Shown piece after piece: positions 63,874-64,000 of a DNA stretch of 64,000 nucleotides (position 1 is the first letter of the stretch; every line of letters starts with the position of its first letter). Source of the stretch: Shewanella salipaludis (lineage in GTDB: Bacteria > Pseudomonadota > Gammaproteobacteria > Enterobacterales > Shewanellaceae); assembly GCF_012911865.1 (NCBI RefSeq), contig NZ_JAAXYH010000002.1, forward strand, positions 541,745 through 605,744, given 5' to 3'. A model generated the notes under the pieces. The model ran no database searches, was not told the origin of the DNA, and was given only the letters and a program-made list of their open reading frames with translations. Position numbers and translations under genes: made by a program.

Positions 63874-64000
63874 ACATATATGGTCACCTTGGGTTTAGCA
63901 AGGTTAATGTCCATTTCTTGTCCAAATCCGTTTGCGTCGTTCGATAGTTCACCTTTCACAATAGGGCGTGGTTGTTAATGGTTGGCGGTCTTGCGACATA

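Noticed and set aside
1..64000. CRISPR arrays, tRNA or rRNA genes, insertion sequences, prophage or toxin-antitoxin modules
   Set aside because: Looked for on both strands; no direct-repeat array with spacers, no tRNA cloverleaf, transposase or phage gene was recognised.

Overview
The window reads as chromosomal DNA of a marine gammaproteobacterium, most likely a Shewanella or a close relative in the Alteromonadales. The evidence is the combination and order of genes: dxs-ispA-xseB with Na+-type motor genes pomAB and thiI; gcvA-hydrolase-ygdD-rlmM; NAD-type isocitrate dehydrogenase; ppnN-xni; phoB-phoR-pstS beside a porin and rdgC; many c-di-GMP proteins; and a TonB-receptor-based sugar locus. 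Base composition is GC-rich (mid-fifties by eye). I see no tRNA, rRNA, CRISPR array, insertion sequence or prophage.

Layout. 0-12 kb: a very large hybrid sensor kinase carrying GGDEF and EAL domains, a small zinc-ribbon protein, a fumarylacetoacetase-family hydrolase, a chemoreceptor, an aspartoacylase-like deacylase, a MarR regulator with a perfect palindromic operator, a DUF2461 protein and a dicarboxylate/amino-acid symporter. 12-20.3 kb: a self-contained disaccharide locus (TonB receptor, LacI regulator, beta-phosphoglucomutase, GH65 phosphorylase, MFS permease) held together by three near-identical 14-bp operators. 20-32 kb: a glutathione transferase, an RNA methyltransferase, an unusual acetoacetate-decarboxylase-like/FAD-oxidoreductase fusion, a 7TM diguanylate cyclase, an EamA permease whose 3' end is tandemly repeated every 223 bp, a GNAT acetyltransferase, mgtE and glutathione peroxidase.

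32-41 kb: three related intergenic elements (two in tandem, one 3 kb away) look like a family of terminator-ended small RNAs. They surround an M1 aminopeptidase and an M9 peptidase gene broken by an 8-bp tandem duplication. The phosphate block follows: pstS with four 11-bp-spaced PhoB half-sites, phoR, phoB and a porin, then divergent rdgC. The RNAs carry a segment complementary to the start codon of that porin.

41-64 kb: a TPR membrane protein with a degenerate GGDEF-like end next to an active-looking diguanylate cyclase, ppnN, xni, a DUF3192 and a DUF3565 protein, an S9 peptidase, icd, rlmM, ygdD, a hydrolase, gcvA with a CTAAT-type operator, a small exported protein, thiI, pomAB behind a sigma-28-type promoter, and xseB-ispA-dxs feeding isoprenoid synthesis.

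The most notable unexplained signals are the small-RNA family, the 223-bp repeat of a gene's 3' end, the frameshifted M9 peptidase, the decarboxylase/oxidoreductase fusion, and several long perfect hairpins after genes that lack a U-tract. All names come from reading the sequence; no database search was possible.
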